Below are positions 11,698 to 20,255 of a DNA stretch of 64,000 nt, one piece after another. Source of the stretch: Pseudoalteromonas sp. DL-6 (GTDB taxonomy: Bacteria > Pseudomonadota > Gammaproteobacteria > Enterobacterales > Alteromonadaceae); assembly GCF_004328665.1 (NCBI RefSeq), contig NZ_CP019770.1, positions 1,178,001-1,242,000 on the forward strand, in the 5' to 3' direction. The first letter of the stretch is position 1. Each line of letters opens with the position of its first letter. The notes beneath the pieces are model-generated. The model did no database searches. It saw only the letters and a program-made list of their open reading frames with translations, and was not told the DNA's origin. Both the position numbers and the translations under genes were made by a program.

Positions 11698-13224
11698 ATG
11701 GAAGCTTTTGTAAGCGCCGTTAATGATGTTGTTTGGAGTAATGCACTCATCTATTTATGCCTAGGCGCAGGCTTATTTTACTCAGTGCTAACTCGATTTG
11801 CTCAAGTTAGACATTTTAAAGAAATGTGTAAGCTATTATTTAGCCCTAACACTTCAGAGAAAGGGATTTCATCTTTTCAAGCCCTTGCTGTCTCGTTATC
11901 TGGCCGAGTAGGGGTTGGTAATATTGCCGGTGTTGCAGCCGCAATTGGTTTTGGTGGTCCAGGTGCTATTTTTTGGATGTGGGTTGTTGCTTTTTTAGGT
12001 GCAAGCACTGCATACGCAGAATCAACATTAGGTCAAATTTATAAATTAGAAGAAGACGGGCAATACCGCGGTGGCCCAGCGTATTATTTTGACCGTTGTT
12101 TAGGACAAAAGTGGCTGGCTGTTTTATTTGCTGTATCTGCAATTATAGCCTGTGGGGTTTTCTTACCAGGGGTACAAGCAAACGCTGTAGGTAATGCATT
12201 CACTCAAGTATTTGGTGATGGCACTATGGTCTCTACAAGTTTTGGTGACGTAGGCAGCTTTAAACTGGTTGCGTTGGCTATTATTCTTATTGTTTTAGCA
12301 TTTATTATTTTTGGTGGTATAAAACGCATCGCTAATTTTACGCAAATTGTTGTGCCATTTATGGCGCTTGGTTACATCGTACTGGCCTTAATTGTGGTAT
12401 TTATAAACTTAGACAAAATACCGGGCATTTTCTCGCTCATCATTGGTGATGCATTTACAGCTCAAGCAGGCTTTGGTGCCGCAATTGGCTGGGGTGTTAA
12501 GCGTGGAATATACTCAAATGAGGCGGGCCAAGGTACAGGCCCTCATGCAGCGGCTGCGGCAGAAGTTGATCACCCTGCACAGCAAGGTTTAGTTCAAGCT
12601 TTTTCTGTTTATGTTGATACACTTTTTGTATGTACAGCAACGGCATTAATGATTTTAATAACGCAGCAATACAACATTGTTGGTGAATTACCTGCGGGTC
12701 AATTCATTGTACAAAACGTTGATGCAGCAACTGAAGTGGGCTCAGCAGCGTTCACCCAAATGTCGTTGTTTAGTGTATTTGGTGGCTTTGGGGAAGCGTT
12801 TGTAGGCATCGCCTTATTTTTCTTTGCTTTTACCACCATACTGGCTTACTACTTCATTGCAGAGACTAATATCGCGTACTTAAACCGCTACTTTAAAGGA
12901 AGTATTCCGCTTGTAGCCGTAAAACTTGTCATTATGTTTATGGTAGCCTACGGCATGGTTAATAGCTCAGGTTATATTTGGACTATTGGCGACATAGGCG
13001 TTGGTTTAATGGCATGGATCAACATATTGGGTATATTAGCTATTTTCTTTGTCGCTAAACCGGCCTTAACATGTTTGAGTGATTATGAAGACCAGAAGAA
13101 AAAAGGTGGAGAAATTACGTTTGATCCCGTTAAATTAGGGATTAAAAACGCCACTTTCTGGGAAAAACGTCTTGAAAAGCAATCTAAAGACGCTGAAAAA
13201 ACAGACCCTAATAACCTAATATGA
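11698..13224 (+). CDS. Sodium:alanine symporter family (AGCS) transporter
   Basis: The 508-residue inner-membrane protein has about ten hydrophobic segments and the AGCS family signatures, including LSGRVGVGNIAGVAAAIGFG near residues 70-90 and GWGVKRGIYSNEAGQGTGPH near 265-285. It should import alanine or glycine with Na+. In-frame starts exist at 11686 (GTG), 11692 and 11698. The ATG at 11698 is chosen because TGAGGA lies 6 nt before it. It stands alone between two terminators. Confidence 0.92.
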   Translation: MEAFVSAVNDVVWSNALIYLCLGAGLFYSVLTRFAQVRHFKEMCKLLFSPNTSEKGISSFQALAVSLSGRVGVGNIAGVAAAIGFGGPGAIFWMWVVAFLGASTAYAESTLGQIYKLEEDGQYRGGPAYYFDRCLGQKWLAVLFAVSAIIACGVFLPGVQANAVGNAFTQVFGDGTMVSTSFGDVGSFKLVALAIILIVLAFIIFGGIKRIANFTQIVVPFMALGYIVLALIVVFINLDKIPGIFSLIIGDAFTAQAGFGAAIGWGVKRGIYSNEAGQGTGPHAAAAAEVDHPAQQGLVQAFSVYVDTLFVCTATALMILITQQYNIVGELPAGQFIVQNVDAATEVGSAAFTQMSLFSVFGGFGEAFVGIALFFFAFTTILAYYFIAETNIAYLNRYFKGSIPLVAVKLVIMFMVAYGMVNSSGYIWTIGDIGVGLMAWINILGILAIFFVAKPALTCLSDYEDQKKKGGEITFDPVKLGIKNATFWEKRLEKQSKDAEKTDPNNLI

Positions 13225-13275
13225 ACTATTGGGTTAAATTCAAAAAAGACAAAGAGCAATAAAACAAGTACAATG

Positions 13276-13301
13276 AAAAGCGCCGAAAGGCGCTTTTTTT
13301 A
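13276..13301 (+). terminator. Intrinsic terminator after the AGCS gene
   Basis: The stem aaagcgcc / ggcgcttt with loop gaaa is followed by seven T. Confidence 0.92.
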
Positions 13302-13323
13302 TGCGTAGTATGGAGAGAGATGT

Positions 13324-13650
13324 ATGGCGATTATTCGTTGCCCCAAATGTGCAAAATCAATTTCAGATAAACATCCGCAGTGTCCACATTGCCAAAGTAA
13401 CGTTGCTGAATTAAATGCCGAGCAAGTTCAACAACTTCAACGTGAGCAGCGAATTAAAAAGCAGCAAATGTTTATGAACCACTCCTTTTTAGCGCTGATC
13501 TTATTTTTAGGTGGCTTCTTTTGTTTGTACTTCCTACAACCTCAAGAAAAAACACTTCAGTGGTATGCGTATACCTCAGCCATAGGCATTGGCTGTATTT
13601 GGTACCTTATTAACCGTATTATTTTAGTGACTCTGAAAAAGAAAAAATGA
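13324..13650 (+). CDS. Small zinc-ribbon membrane protein
   Basis: The 108-residue protein starts with a zinc ribbon: CPKC at residues 6-9 and CPHC at about 20-23. A charged Gln-rich stretch follows, then two transmembrane segments (about 52-70 and 78-98) and a basic tail (LKKKK). This layout fits small zinc-ribbon membrane proteins of unknown function. It is the first gene of a tight run with the YeaC-like and DUF349 genes (1-bp gap to the next). Confidence 0.75.
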   Translation: MAIIRCPKCAKSISDKHPQCPHCQSNVAELNAEQVQQLQREQRIKKQQMFMNHSFLALILFLGGFFCLYFLQPQEKTLQWYAYTSAIGIGCIWYLINRIILVTLKKKK

Positions 13651-13651
13651 C

Positions 13652-13933
13652 ATGAATATTGACAACCTAGTACAGAATATTACTCCAGAATTATTTGAGC
13701 GTCTGCAATATGGTGCATCAACAGGAAAGTGGCCAGATGGCACACCTTTATCAGATGAACAAAAACAACAAACAGTGCAACTTGTGATGTTGTATCAAGC
13801 AAAAGTAGCACAATCAAACGAGCAGTTTACCATTGGTGCAGATGGAGAAATGATCCAAAAAACCAAAGCGCAACTACAAAAAGAATTTAAATCAGATAAC
13901 GAAATAGCTAGGTTCAGTGAAAATGATCTTTAA
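13652..13933 (+). CDS. YeaC family (DUF1315) protein
   Basis: The 93-residue protein matches the DUF1315/YeaC family: the core LFERLQYGASTGKWPDGTPL followed by LSDEQK and a C-terminal YQAKV segment. The function is unknown and no catalytic motif is evident. Its stop overlaps the start of the DUF349 gene by 11 bp, which suggests translational coupling. Confidence 0.85.
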   Translation: MNIDNLVQNITPELFERLQYGASTGKWPDGTPLSDEQKQQTVQLVMLYQAKVAQSNEQFTIGADGEMIQKTKAQLQKEFKSDNEIARFSENDL

Positions 13934-16607
13934 ACACCTTTTTACACCAAAATGGAAACACCCGAAGCAACAAGTTCGTTTAGATGCGATTGAAAAACTT
14001 GATGTAGCACGCGACGTAACAATTTTAAGTACCTTAGCGCTTGAAGACTCATCGGCTGAAATTCGCCGTAAAGCACTGCAAAAAGTAAACGATTTACCGC
14101 TTTGGTGGAAAGCTTACAAGCAAGATCAGGCATTAAAAGATGTAGCTGAGCAGCAAATATCGTCTGCTGTATTAAACAGTGAAAGTAGCTTATCGGCGCA
14201 GATTAAAAATGAGTACATTGAACGTTTTGCACCGGTTAAAACCCTTGAAAAACTGGCATTTGCAGAAAAAGAGTTACAAGTAAGAGTAAAGTTATTAAAA
14301 CGCCTAGCAAACCCTAAACTGATTGAAAAAGCCTTTAAAGAAGCCAATGAAGAGCTGCAAAAGCAGTTAGTTGACTTAGTGATTACTCAGCAGTTAACTA
14401 AAGCTTTGTTAAAGCATGCTCAAGGTGAAGCTAAAACGGCCCTTGAAAGCCATCTTGAAAACGAGCGTTTAGCGCTTGAAATGCCAGCGCAAGTTGAAAA
14501 TGCTACCCGCGTTATTTTAGCCAAGCTTAATGCACTGCGTGATAAACACGACTACGCTATTGTTGACCCACAAGCCGCCGAACTTATGGCACAGTGGCAA
14601 GCACTAGAGTTAAAATGGCTAAACGAAGAACATGTAAAAACCCTTGATGCTAAATATATTTCAATTACCGATAAGCTTGATGTTCACATTGCCACATTGA
14701 AAGCGCAGCACGAAATAGAGCAGCAACGTTTAGCGCAACAACAGCGCCAAGTCTTAGCATTAGCCACGTTAGAAGCGTTGAGTGAAGAAATTGAAAATGC
14801 ATTACAGTTAGGATTAGAAACGCCAGAGCAAATTCAGCAAGACTGGCTTAATGCAAAAGTAGCGCAAGCGAAAGACACGCTAGATAAAACGGAAATGGTG
14901 GCTGATCAGCAATCAAAACAAGTGATTAATAAGCTTGAGCAGCTATTCTCACAAGTTGCTAAGTTGCCTGAGCTAACTGCGGCGATTAAAGAATATAAAA
15001 TTGCCTACAATGCGCTTAGTGAAATAAAACCTGCAGAGCAACTTAGCGATTACGATCAACAGTTAACAGCGTTCAATGACACATTTAAAACTGCACGTAG
15101 TCACCTAAATGTACTTAGCACTGATTTACAAGCGTCATTCAAAACTCAGCTTAATGCGCATAAGAAGCAGTTTTTAGCCGCAATGAGCGAACTGACAAAG
15201 CCGCTAGAAAAAACCCAGAGCCAAGCTAAGCGAAAAGCGCGCGATGTTAAACGCTTGATTGAAGAAGGTCGTTTTAATGTTGCATTTGGCGTATTTAAGG
15301 GCTTCGAAGAGCTATACAATGCCTTAACTGAAAAGTATCAACAGCCACTGGTTAACTTAAAAGCCGACCTAGAAGCGCAATTAGCCGATGCTAAAGACTG
15401 GCAAAAGTATGCAGCGGCTCCTAAGCGCGCTGCACTTTTAGAAGAAGTAACACTGTTAGTTGATGAGCCTTGTAACGATCCGCAACAGCGTGCGGATCAA
15501 GTTAAAGTATTGCGAAAGCGTTGGAACGAGTTAGGTCGCCTTGATACAGAGCAAGAAAAGCAGCAAGGTAATGAGTTTGATGAAAAAATTGAGCTTCTGT
15601 TTGCACCGTGTCGCAGTTATTTTGCAGAACAAGAAAGCCAGCGAGAAGCGGCTAAAGTAGAGCGTGAGCAACTAATAGCGCAAATGCATTCGCTGCACTT
15701 ACAAGCGACAGAGGATGCTGATTTAGATTGGAAACAATTTGAAAGTCACTATAACCGATTACAAAAAGCATGGCGTAGCGTAGGTAAAGTTGATCCTAAA
15801 ACATACCGAGTATTAAACGAGCGTTACAAGGCAGAGCAACAGCTTGTTGTATCTTCACTTAATGCGTTTCACAAAGGCAATGCTGCACTTAAAAATGAGC
15901 TTGTTGAGCAGGCGCAACAGCTATCGCAAAGTGACAATCTAGCAGAGGCGTGTCAGCAGTTAAAGCAGTTACAGCAACAATGGCAGACCATAGGTTTTGC
16001 AGGCTTAAAAGCTGAGAATGCACTGTGGCAAAAATTCCGTGAGTTTAATGATGCAACATTCACTAAACGCAGCGAAGAGTTTGAGCAGCAAAAACGCGAG
16101 CAAGGTGAGTCAGATAAGCAGGCTACAGCTGAACTTAATGAGCTAGAGGCGGCTTTAAATAGTGTTGAAGGTAAAGCCCAGTTACTTGATCTGCAAACCA
16201 AAGTTAAAGGGTATATGCCATTTAAATCGTTAACGCCTAAAGTATCCGCTTTGTTGTCAGCCATAGATGAAAAGCTAACAGGGTTAGTTGCCAAAAATGA
16301 GCAGGCTAACTTAGACGCATTATTTGTTGCGCTTGAGAATAATGAGCCGGTGCCAAGCCAGTTTACTGGTGCGGTAAAAACGGCATTAAGTACCGAGCAG
16401 TTGCTCACGCGTATGGAAATACTGGCTAACGTCAGTTCGCATGATTCAGCGCAGAGAATGGTTGAGCAAGTGGCAATGCTAGATGACAAACACCGTGGTG
16501 ACCACGCTGATTTAAACTATTATTTAAAGCAATTAATAGCGCTCAGCGAAGGTTCAGTCAAAACTGACACACTAGCCAGGTTAAAAGTTATTTTTGCTGT
16601 AAAGTAA
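13923..16607 (+). CDS. DUF349 domain-containing coiled-coil protein
   Basis: The 894-residue protein is rich in Gln, Glu, Lys and Ala and predicted almost entirely helical. HEAT-like repeats lie near the N-terminus, with the phrase HPKQQVRLDAIEKL at about 11-24. DUF349 repeats recur through the middle, with signatures such as RWNELGRLD and KAWRSVGKVDPKTYR. The family is cytoplasmic; its function is not established to my knowledge. The ATG at 13923 is preferred over the GTG at 13917 because of its spacing from AGGT at 13910. It is the last gene of its run. Confidence 0.8.
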   Translation: MIFKHLFTPKWKHPKQQVRLDAIEKLDVARDVTILSTLALEDSSAEIRRKALQKVNDLPLWWKAYKQDQALKDVAEQQISSAVLNSESSLSAQIKNEYIERFAPVKTLEKLAFAEKELQVRVKLLKRLANPKLIEKAFKEANEELQKQLVDLVITQQLTKALLKHAQGEAKTALESHLENERLALEMPAQVENATRVILAKLNALRDKHDYAIVDPQAAELMAQWQALELKWLNEEHVKTLDAKYISITDKLDVHIATLKAQHEIEQQRLAQQQRQVLALATLEALSEEIENALQLGLETPEQIQQDWLNAKVAQAKDTLDKTEMVADQQSKQVINKLEQLFSQVAKLPELTAAIKEYKIAYNALSEIKPAEQLSDYDQQLTAFNDTFKTARSHLNVLSTDLQASFKTQLNAHKKQFLAAMSELTKPLEKTQSQAKRKARDVKRLIEEGRFNVAFGVFKGFEELYNALTEKYQQPLVNLKADLEAQLADAKDWQKYAAAPKRAALLEEVTLLVDEPCNDPQQRADQVKVLRKRWNELGRLDTEQEKQQGNEFDEKIELLFAPCRSYFAEQESQREAAKVEREQLIAQMHSLHLQATEDADLDWKQFESHYNRLQKAWRSVGKVDPKTYRVLNERYKAEQQLVVSSLNAFHKGNAALKNELVEQAQQLSQSDNLAEACQQLKQLQQQWQTIGFAGLKAENALWQKFREFNDATFTKRSEEFEQQKREQGESDKQATAELNELEAALNSVEGKAQLLDLQTKVKGYMPFKSLTPKVSALLSAIDEKLTGLVAKNEQANLDALFVALENNEPVPSQFTGAVKTALSTEQLLTRMEILANVSSHDSAQRMVEQVAMLDDKHRGDHADLNYYLKQLIALSEGSVKTDTLARLKVIFAVK

Positions 16608-16632
16608 GCGCAATGACTTTTATCAACTAAAA

Positions 16633-16665
16633 TAAAAAAACCGCTATTAAAGCGGTTTTTTATTA
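16633..16665 (+). terminator. Intrinsic terminator after the DUF349 gene
   Basis: The stem aaaaaccgct / agcggttttt with loop attaa has A-rich and T-rich flanks, so it could act on both strands. Confidence 0.88.
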
Positions 16666-16706
16666 TGGCTACTTACTGCCAAGACGATTAATGAATAGGG
16701 TTTTGC

Positions 16707-17261
16707 ATGAAAATTTTTGTTTTTATTTCACTATTATTTTTAACTGCCTGTAACAGCACTCAGGGTATTTCGGTTTATTCATTTACAAATTCAGAGGTTG
16801 AGTCATTACTAAATAAAGAGTTACCTAAATTAAGTGAAAAAGTCAGTCTGATGGGGCTACCAGTCCAATTTGATGTGAATGATTTAAGCGTTAATATTGG
16901 CCCCGACAACAGTGATTATGTTTTATTAGGTGCTGATTCGAGCGCCGAAATAAATGCCTTTGCATTAAAGTACACTGTGCGTTTAAAGTTACAAATACAA
17001 GGCACGCCTTTTTATGATAGCGAGAAAAAAGCCGTATTTTTACGTAATGTTAAGTTACTCGATTCAAGTATTGATGCCGGTGGCTTTAAAGGTAATTTAG
17101 GGTTATTAGATAATGAGGCGATGGATGTCATGAATGCCTTTTTAGCGGTTAACCCTGTTTATAAGTTAAATATGAACGACCCTAAAATGGCATTGTTAAG
17201 TAATTTACCCTTAGATTTAAAAGTAGTCGAAGGTGCTATTAAGCTAGTGCCTAGGTTATAA
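16707..17261 (+). CDS. DUF1439 family lipoprotein
   Basis: The 184-residue protein starts with a lipoprotein signal peptide; the lipobox LTAC places the lipidated Cys at residue 15. The mature part resembles DUF1439/YceB-type outer-membrane lipoproteins, which have a lipid-binding-like beta fold and no assigned function. AGGG lies about 9 nt before the ATG. It is a single gene between a terminator and the ABC1 kinase gene. Confidence 0.75.
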   Translation: MKIFVFISLLFLTACNSTQGISVYSFTNSEVESLLNKELPKLSEKVSLMGLPVQFDVNDLSVNIGPDNSDYVLLGADSSAEINAFALKYTVRLKLQIQGTPFYDSEKKAVFLRNVKLLDSSIDAGGFKGNLGLLDNEAMDVMNAFLAVNPVYKLNMNDPKMALLSNLPLDLKVVEGAIKLVPRL

Positions 17262-17325
17262 TTTAGATCCAATAAGCGCAATAAAACGTATAAGTTGACC
17301 TTATTATTAATAGATTAGGTTAATT

Positions 17326-18627
17326 ATGGCTAATGAGCGATCCGTTCCCACCTCTCGACTTTCACGATTTGCAAAGTTAGGCTCATTAGCCACCGGTGTT
17401 GCCACAAATATGTTAGTAGGTGGTGCCAAAAGTGCGCTTAGTGGTAAAGGCTGGGATAATAAAAGCTTATTACTCCAGCCGAAAAATATTGAAAATTTAG
17501 CCACTCAGCTATCGCATCTTCGCGGTGCGGCAATGAAGCTTGGGCAACTGCTTTCAATGGATGCAGGCGACTTATTAACCCCCGAGCTTGCTCAGTTACT
17601 GTCTTTGTTGCGTGCCGATGCCAACCCAATGCCACATAAGCAATTAGTGAGCGTGCTAAAAGAGCAATGGGGGGATGACTGGTTATCGCGTTTTTCTCAT
17701 ATTGAGCTGAGGCCGTTTGCAGCAGCATCAATTGGGCAGGTCCATTTGGCTTATAAAGAAAATGGTGCTCAATTAGCGGTTAAAATTCAATACCCAGGTA
17801 TTGCAAAAAGTGTGGTGAGCGATGTGGATAACGTGATCACTTTACTTACTTTATCGCGATTATTGCCCAAAGAATTGGATATAAAACCCTTAGTTGAAGA
17901 AGCGAAAGCACAGTTATTAGCTGAGGCTGATTACACCCTAGAAGCACAGTATTTAGCACGCTATAAAACCTTATTATCGACTAACCCCCACTTTAAAGTG
18001 CCTAGTGTGTATGTAGAGCACAGCACTACACAGGTGCTTACAATGGAGTATGTTGATGCCAAACCCATAGAAGCCATTTGTGATTTACCCGCTGCTGAGC
18101 GAAGTCATGTTGCAGAGCAACTAATTGATTTGTTCTTTAAAGAAATGTTTGAGTTTAAGGTAATTCAAACCGACCCCAACTTTGCTAATTACCATTACCA
18201 ACCAGAGTCACAAAAAATTGTGTTATTTGATTTTGGTGCCACCCGAGAAATTACGGCTACTCTTAGTGATGCTTATTTAGCCCTGTTTAAAGCTGGCAGT
18301 AATAATGATCGTGAAGGCGTGCTCAAGGCTGCCACTGCTATTGGCTATTTTAAAGACGCTTTAAAAGATGACTATAAAGAAAGAGTAATTGATTTATTTT
18401 TAATGGCTTGCGAGCCACTTCGCTATAATGGTGAGTTTGATTTTAAAAACAGTGAGCTTGCTAGCAACATCAAAGATGCCGGATTACAGTTAAGCGCACA
18501 GTCGCAGCAGTGGCATACGCCTCCTGTGGATGCATTGTTTATTCATCGTAAATTAGCTGGCTTATATTTAATTGCAGCGCGTTTAGAAGCCAAAATAAAT
18601 ATTAAGGCGTTATTTAGCCATTATTAA
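17326..18627 (+). CDS. ABC1/UbiB family atypical kinase
   Basis: The 433-residue protein has the ABC1 (ADCK/COQ8/UbiB) hallmarks: the KxGQ motif in RGAAMKLGQLLSMD near residues 65-78 and the alanine-rich loop AAASIGQVHLA near 130-140. A kinase-like core follows, with ILFDFGATRE-type metal binding (VLFDFGATRE near 302). It lacks the C-terminal membrane anchors of E. coli UbiB. It is therefore probably a paralogue of the MSMEG/ADCK type rather than UbiB itself. Family members support ubiquinone synthesis or lipid handling; the specific role is unknown. Confidence 0.85.
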   Translation: MANERSVPTSRLSRFAKLGSLATGVATNMLVGGAKSALSGKGWDNKSLLLQPKNIENLATQLSHLRGAAMKLGQLLSMDAGDLLTPELAQLLSLLRADANPMPHKQLVSVLKEQWGDDWLSRFSHIELRPFAAASIGQVHLAYKENGAQLAVKIQYPGIAKSVVSDVDNVITLLTLSRLLPKELDIKPLVEEAKAQLLAEADYTLEAQYLARYKTLLSTNPHFKVPSVYVEHSTTQVLTMEYVDAKPIEAICDLPAAERSHVAEQLIDLFFKEMFEFKVIQTDPNFANYHYQPESQKIVLFDFGATREITATLSDAYLALFKAGSNNDREGVLKAATAIGYFKDALKDDYKERVIDLFLMACEPLRYNGEFDFKNSELASNIKDAGLQLSAQSQQWHTPPVDALFIHRKLAGLYLIAARLEAKINIKALFSHY

Positions 18628-18657
18628 GTGCTAAAGCAGGATAAAATTGGCATAATG

Positions 18658-18675
18658 CTCGCGATATTTCGCGAG
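18658..18675. promoter_or_regulatory. Inverted repeat before the sigma-54 activator gene
   Basis: CTCGCGATATTTCGCGAG has perfect 7-bp arms and a 4-bp centre, ending 8 nt before the activator's ATG. The TCGCGA half-sites recur three times after the same gene, at 20104-20138. This suggests that one protein, probably the activator itself, binds both places. Binding here would overlap the translation start region and most simply mean autoregulation. Confidence 0.6.
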
Positions 18676-18683
18676 GTTGTATT

Positions 18684-20102
18684 ATGATAAAAAACTTTTT
18701 AAACGATCCTACCTTATTGCTTAATGCGGTGGGTGAGGGCATATACGGATTTGATTTATCCGGCAATGCGGTATTTGTAAACCCAGCTGCAGAGCGAATG
18801 ACTGGGTGGACGGCCGATGAATTATTAGGAAAAAAAATACACCAATATCATCATCATAGCCATGCCGATGGCTCCCCTTACCCTGCCGATGAGTGCCAAA
18901 TTTATTGCACTATGTTTGATGGCAAACGCCGCGAAGTAAAAAACGAAGTATTTTGGCGCAAAGATGGCAGTGCCTTTGCCGTTGAGTACACCTCCACTCC
19001 CGTTTATAAAAATAACCAGCTCATTGGTGCTGTAGCAGTATTTCGCGATATATCAGCACAACAGCAAACGCAAACTCAGTTGCACGAAGCGTTAGCTCAA
19101 GTAAAGCACCTAAGCGAGCAGCTAAAAGATGAGAATGATTACCTTATTGCCGAGCTTAATGAGGATTGGCAAGATTCTGGGCTAGTTGGTCGCAGTGATG
19201 TATTTCAACGCATGTTAGATCAAATACAGTTAGTGAGTGAAACCGATAGCACCGTACTCATTCTTGGCGAAAATGGTACTGGCAAAGAGCTGGTGGCACG
19301 TAACTTACATAGATTAAGCAAGCGCAATGAGCAGGCGTTTATAAAAGTTAATTGTGCGGCATTTACTCCAAGTTTATTAGAGTCTGAGCTGTTTGGACAC
19401 GAACGAGGCTCTTTTACTGGGGCGAACGAGCGTCGTAAAGGGCGTTTTGAACTTGCCGACCAAGGCACCTTATTTTTAGATGAAATTGCAGAGCTACCAT
19501 TAGAGTCCCAAAGTAAGTTATTACGGGTATTACAAGAGCGTGAATTTGAACGTGTTGGCGGTGGTCAAACCCTAAAAGTCGATATTCGCATCATTGCTGC
19601 AACTAACCGTAACTTGTGGGAAATGGTACAAGCAGGGCAGTTTAGAATGGACTTATATTACCGTTTAAATGTGTTTCCCATTAATGTGCCTGCACTTAAA
19701 GAGCGAAAAGAAGACATTCCGTACTTGTGTCAAAACTTAATTGCGCAAATAAATAAGCGCTTAGGTAAACAATTACAAGGGTTAAGTAAAAAAGCGATCA
19801 GACAATTACAAGCCTATGACTGGCCAGGTAACATTAGAGAGCTACAAAATGTACTCGAACGAGAAGCTATTTTATCTAAACACTCTACATTACAGTTAAG
19901 TCAATCGCTTAAAGCGGGCGATGATAACGCCATAAACCCAACGCTTACACTTGATGAAGTACAAAAACAGCATATAAGCAGCGTATTAGCACTGTGTAAT
20001 TGGAAAATTGCAGGTGAACAAGGCGCGGCAAATAAGTTGGGCTTACCAGAGAGTACCTTACGCTCAAAAATGCAAAAACTCGGGCTTCGCCGCAATAGCT
20101 AA
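18684..20102 (+). CDS. PAS-type sigma-54-dependent activator
   Basis: The 472-residue bacterial enhancer-binding protein has an N-terminal PAS domain (about 8-125), a short coiled coil (125-160), an AAA+ domain (about 168-400) and a Fis-type HTH at the C-terminus (GAANKLGLPESTLRSKMQKL). Walker A is GENGTGKE at 195-202. The sigma-54 contact loop reads GSFTGA (242-247) instead of the usual GAFTGA. The PAS domain has a His/Cys cluster (HHHSH at 56-60, Cys71, Cys75), which might bind metal or a cofactor; that is inference. Flanking TCGCGA sites and a -24/-12 promoter before ccoG indicate that it controls that neighbour. Confidence 0.88.
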   Translation: MIKNFLNDPTLLLNAVGEGIYGFDLSGNAVFVNPAAERMTGWTADELLGKKIHQYHHHSHADGSPYPADECQIYCTMFDGKRREVKNEVFWRKDGSAFAVEYTSTPVYKNNQLIGAVAVFRDISAQQQTQTQLHEALAQVKHLSEQLKDENDYLIAELNEDWQDSGLVGRSDVFQRMLDQIQLVSETDSTVLILGENGTGKELVARNLHRLSKRNEQAFIKVNCAAFTPSLLESELFGHERGSFTGANERRKGRFELADQGTLFLDEIAELPLESQSKLLRVLQEREFERVGGGQTLKVDIRIIAATNRNLWEMVQAGQFRMDLYYRLNVFPINVPALKERKEDIPYLCQNLIAQINKRLGKQLQGLSKKAIRQLQAYDWPGNIRELQNVLEREAILSKHSTLQLSQSLKAGDDNAINPTLTLDEVQKQHISSVLALCNWKIAGEQGAANKLGLPESTLRSKMQKLGLRRNS

Positions 20103-20103
20103 T

Positions 20104-20140
20104 TCGCGACATATCGCGATAGTCGCTAAATATCGCGATA
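20104..20140. promoter_or_regulatory. TCGCGA upstream activator sites for ccoG
   Basis: Three copies of the self-complementary hexamer TCGCGA lie at 20104-20109, 20114-20119 and 20133-20138. The first two form TCGCGACATATCGCGA, which resembles the repeat before the activator gene. They lie about 65-100 bp upstream of the -24 element, a normal position for enhancer sites of sigma-54 activators. Confidence 0.62.
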
Positions 20141-20200
20141 TTATGGTTGTGTGTTATTTTTAAAATCATTTAATATCAATGTTTTAAGTTATCTTTCAGT

Positions 20201-20217
20201 GTGGTCTGAAAGTTGCA
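20201..20217 (+). promoter_or_regulatory. Sigma-54 (-24/-12) promoter of ccoG
   Basis: gtGGtctgaaagttGCa matches the sigma-54 consensus: GG at 20203-20204, exactly 10 bp, then GC at 20215-20216 within TTGCA. Transcription would start near 20228, about 28 nt before the ccoG ATG. Confidence 0.72.
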
Positions 20218-20255
20218 AATACTTGCTCAATACCCGTCACTATGAAGTAAGTAGC

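Noticed and set aside
15953..16489. Minus-strand ORF of 178 codons
   Set aside because: Antisense to the DUF349 gene, Ser/Cys/Asn-rich, with no start signals; a shadow of the Gln-rich coding strand.
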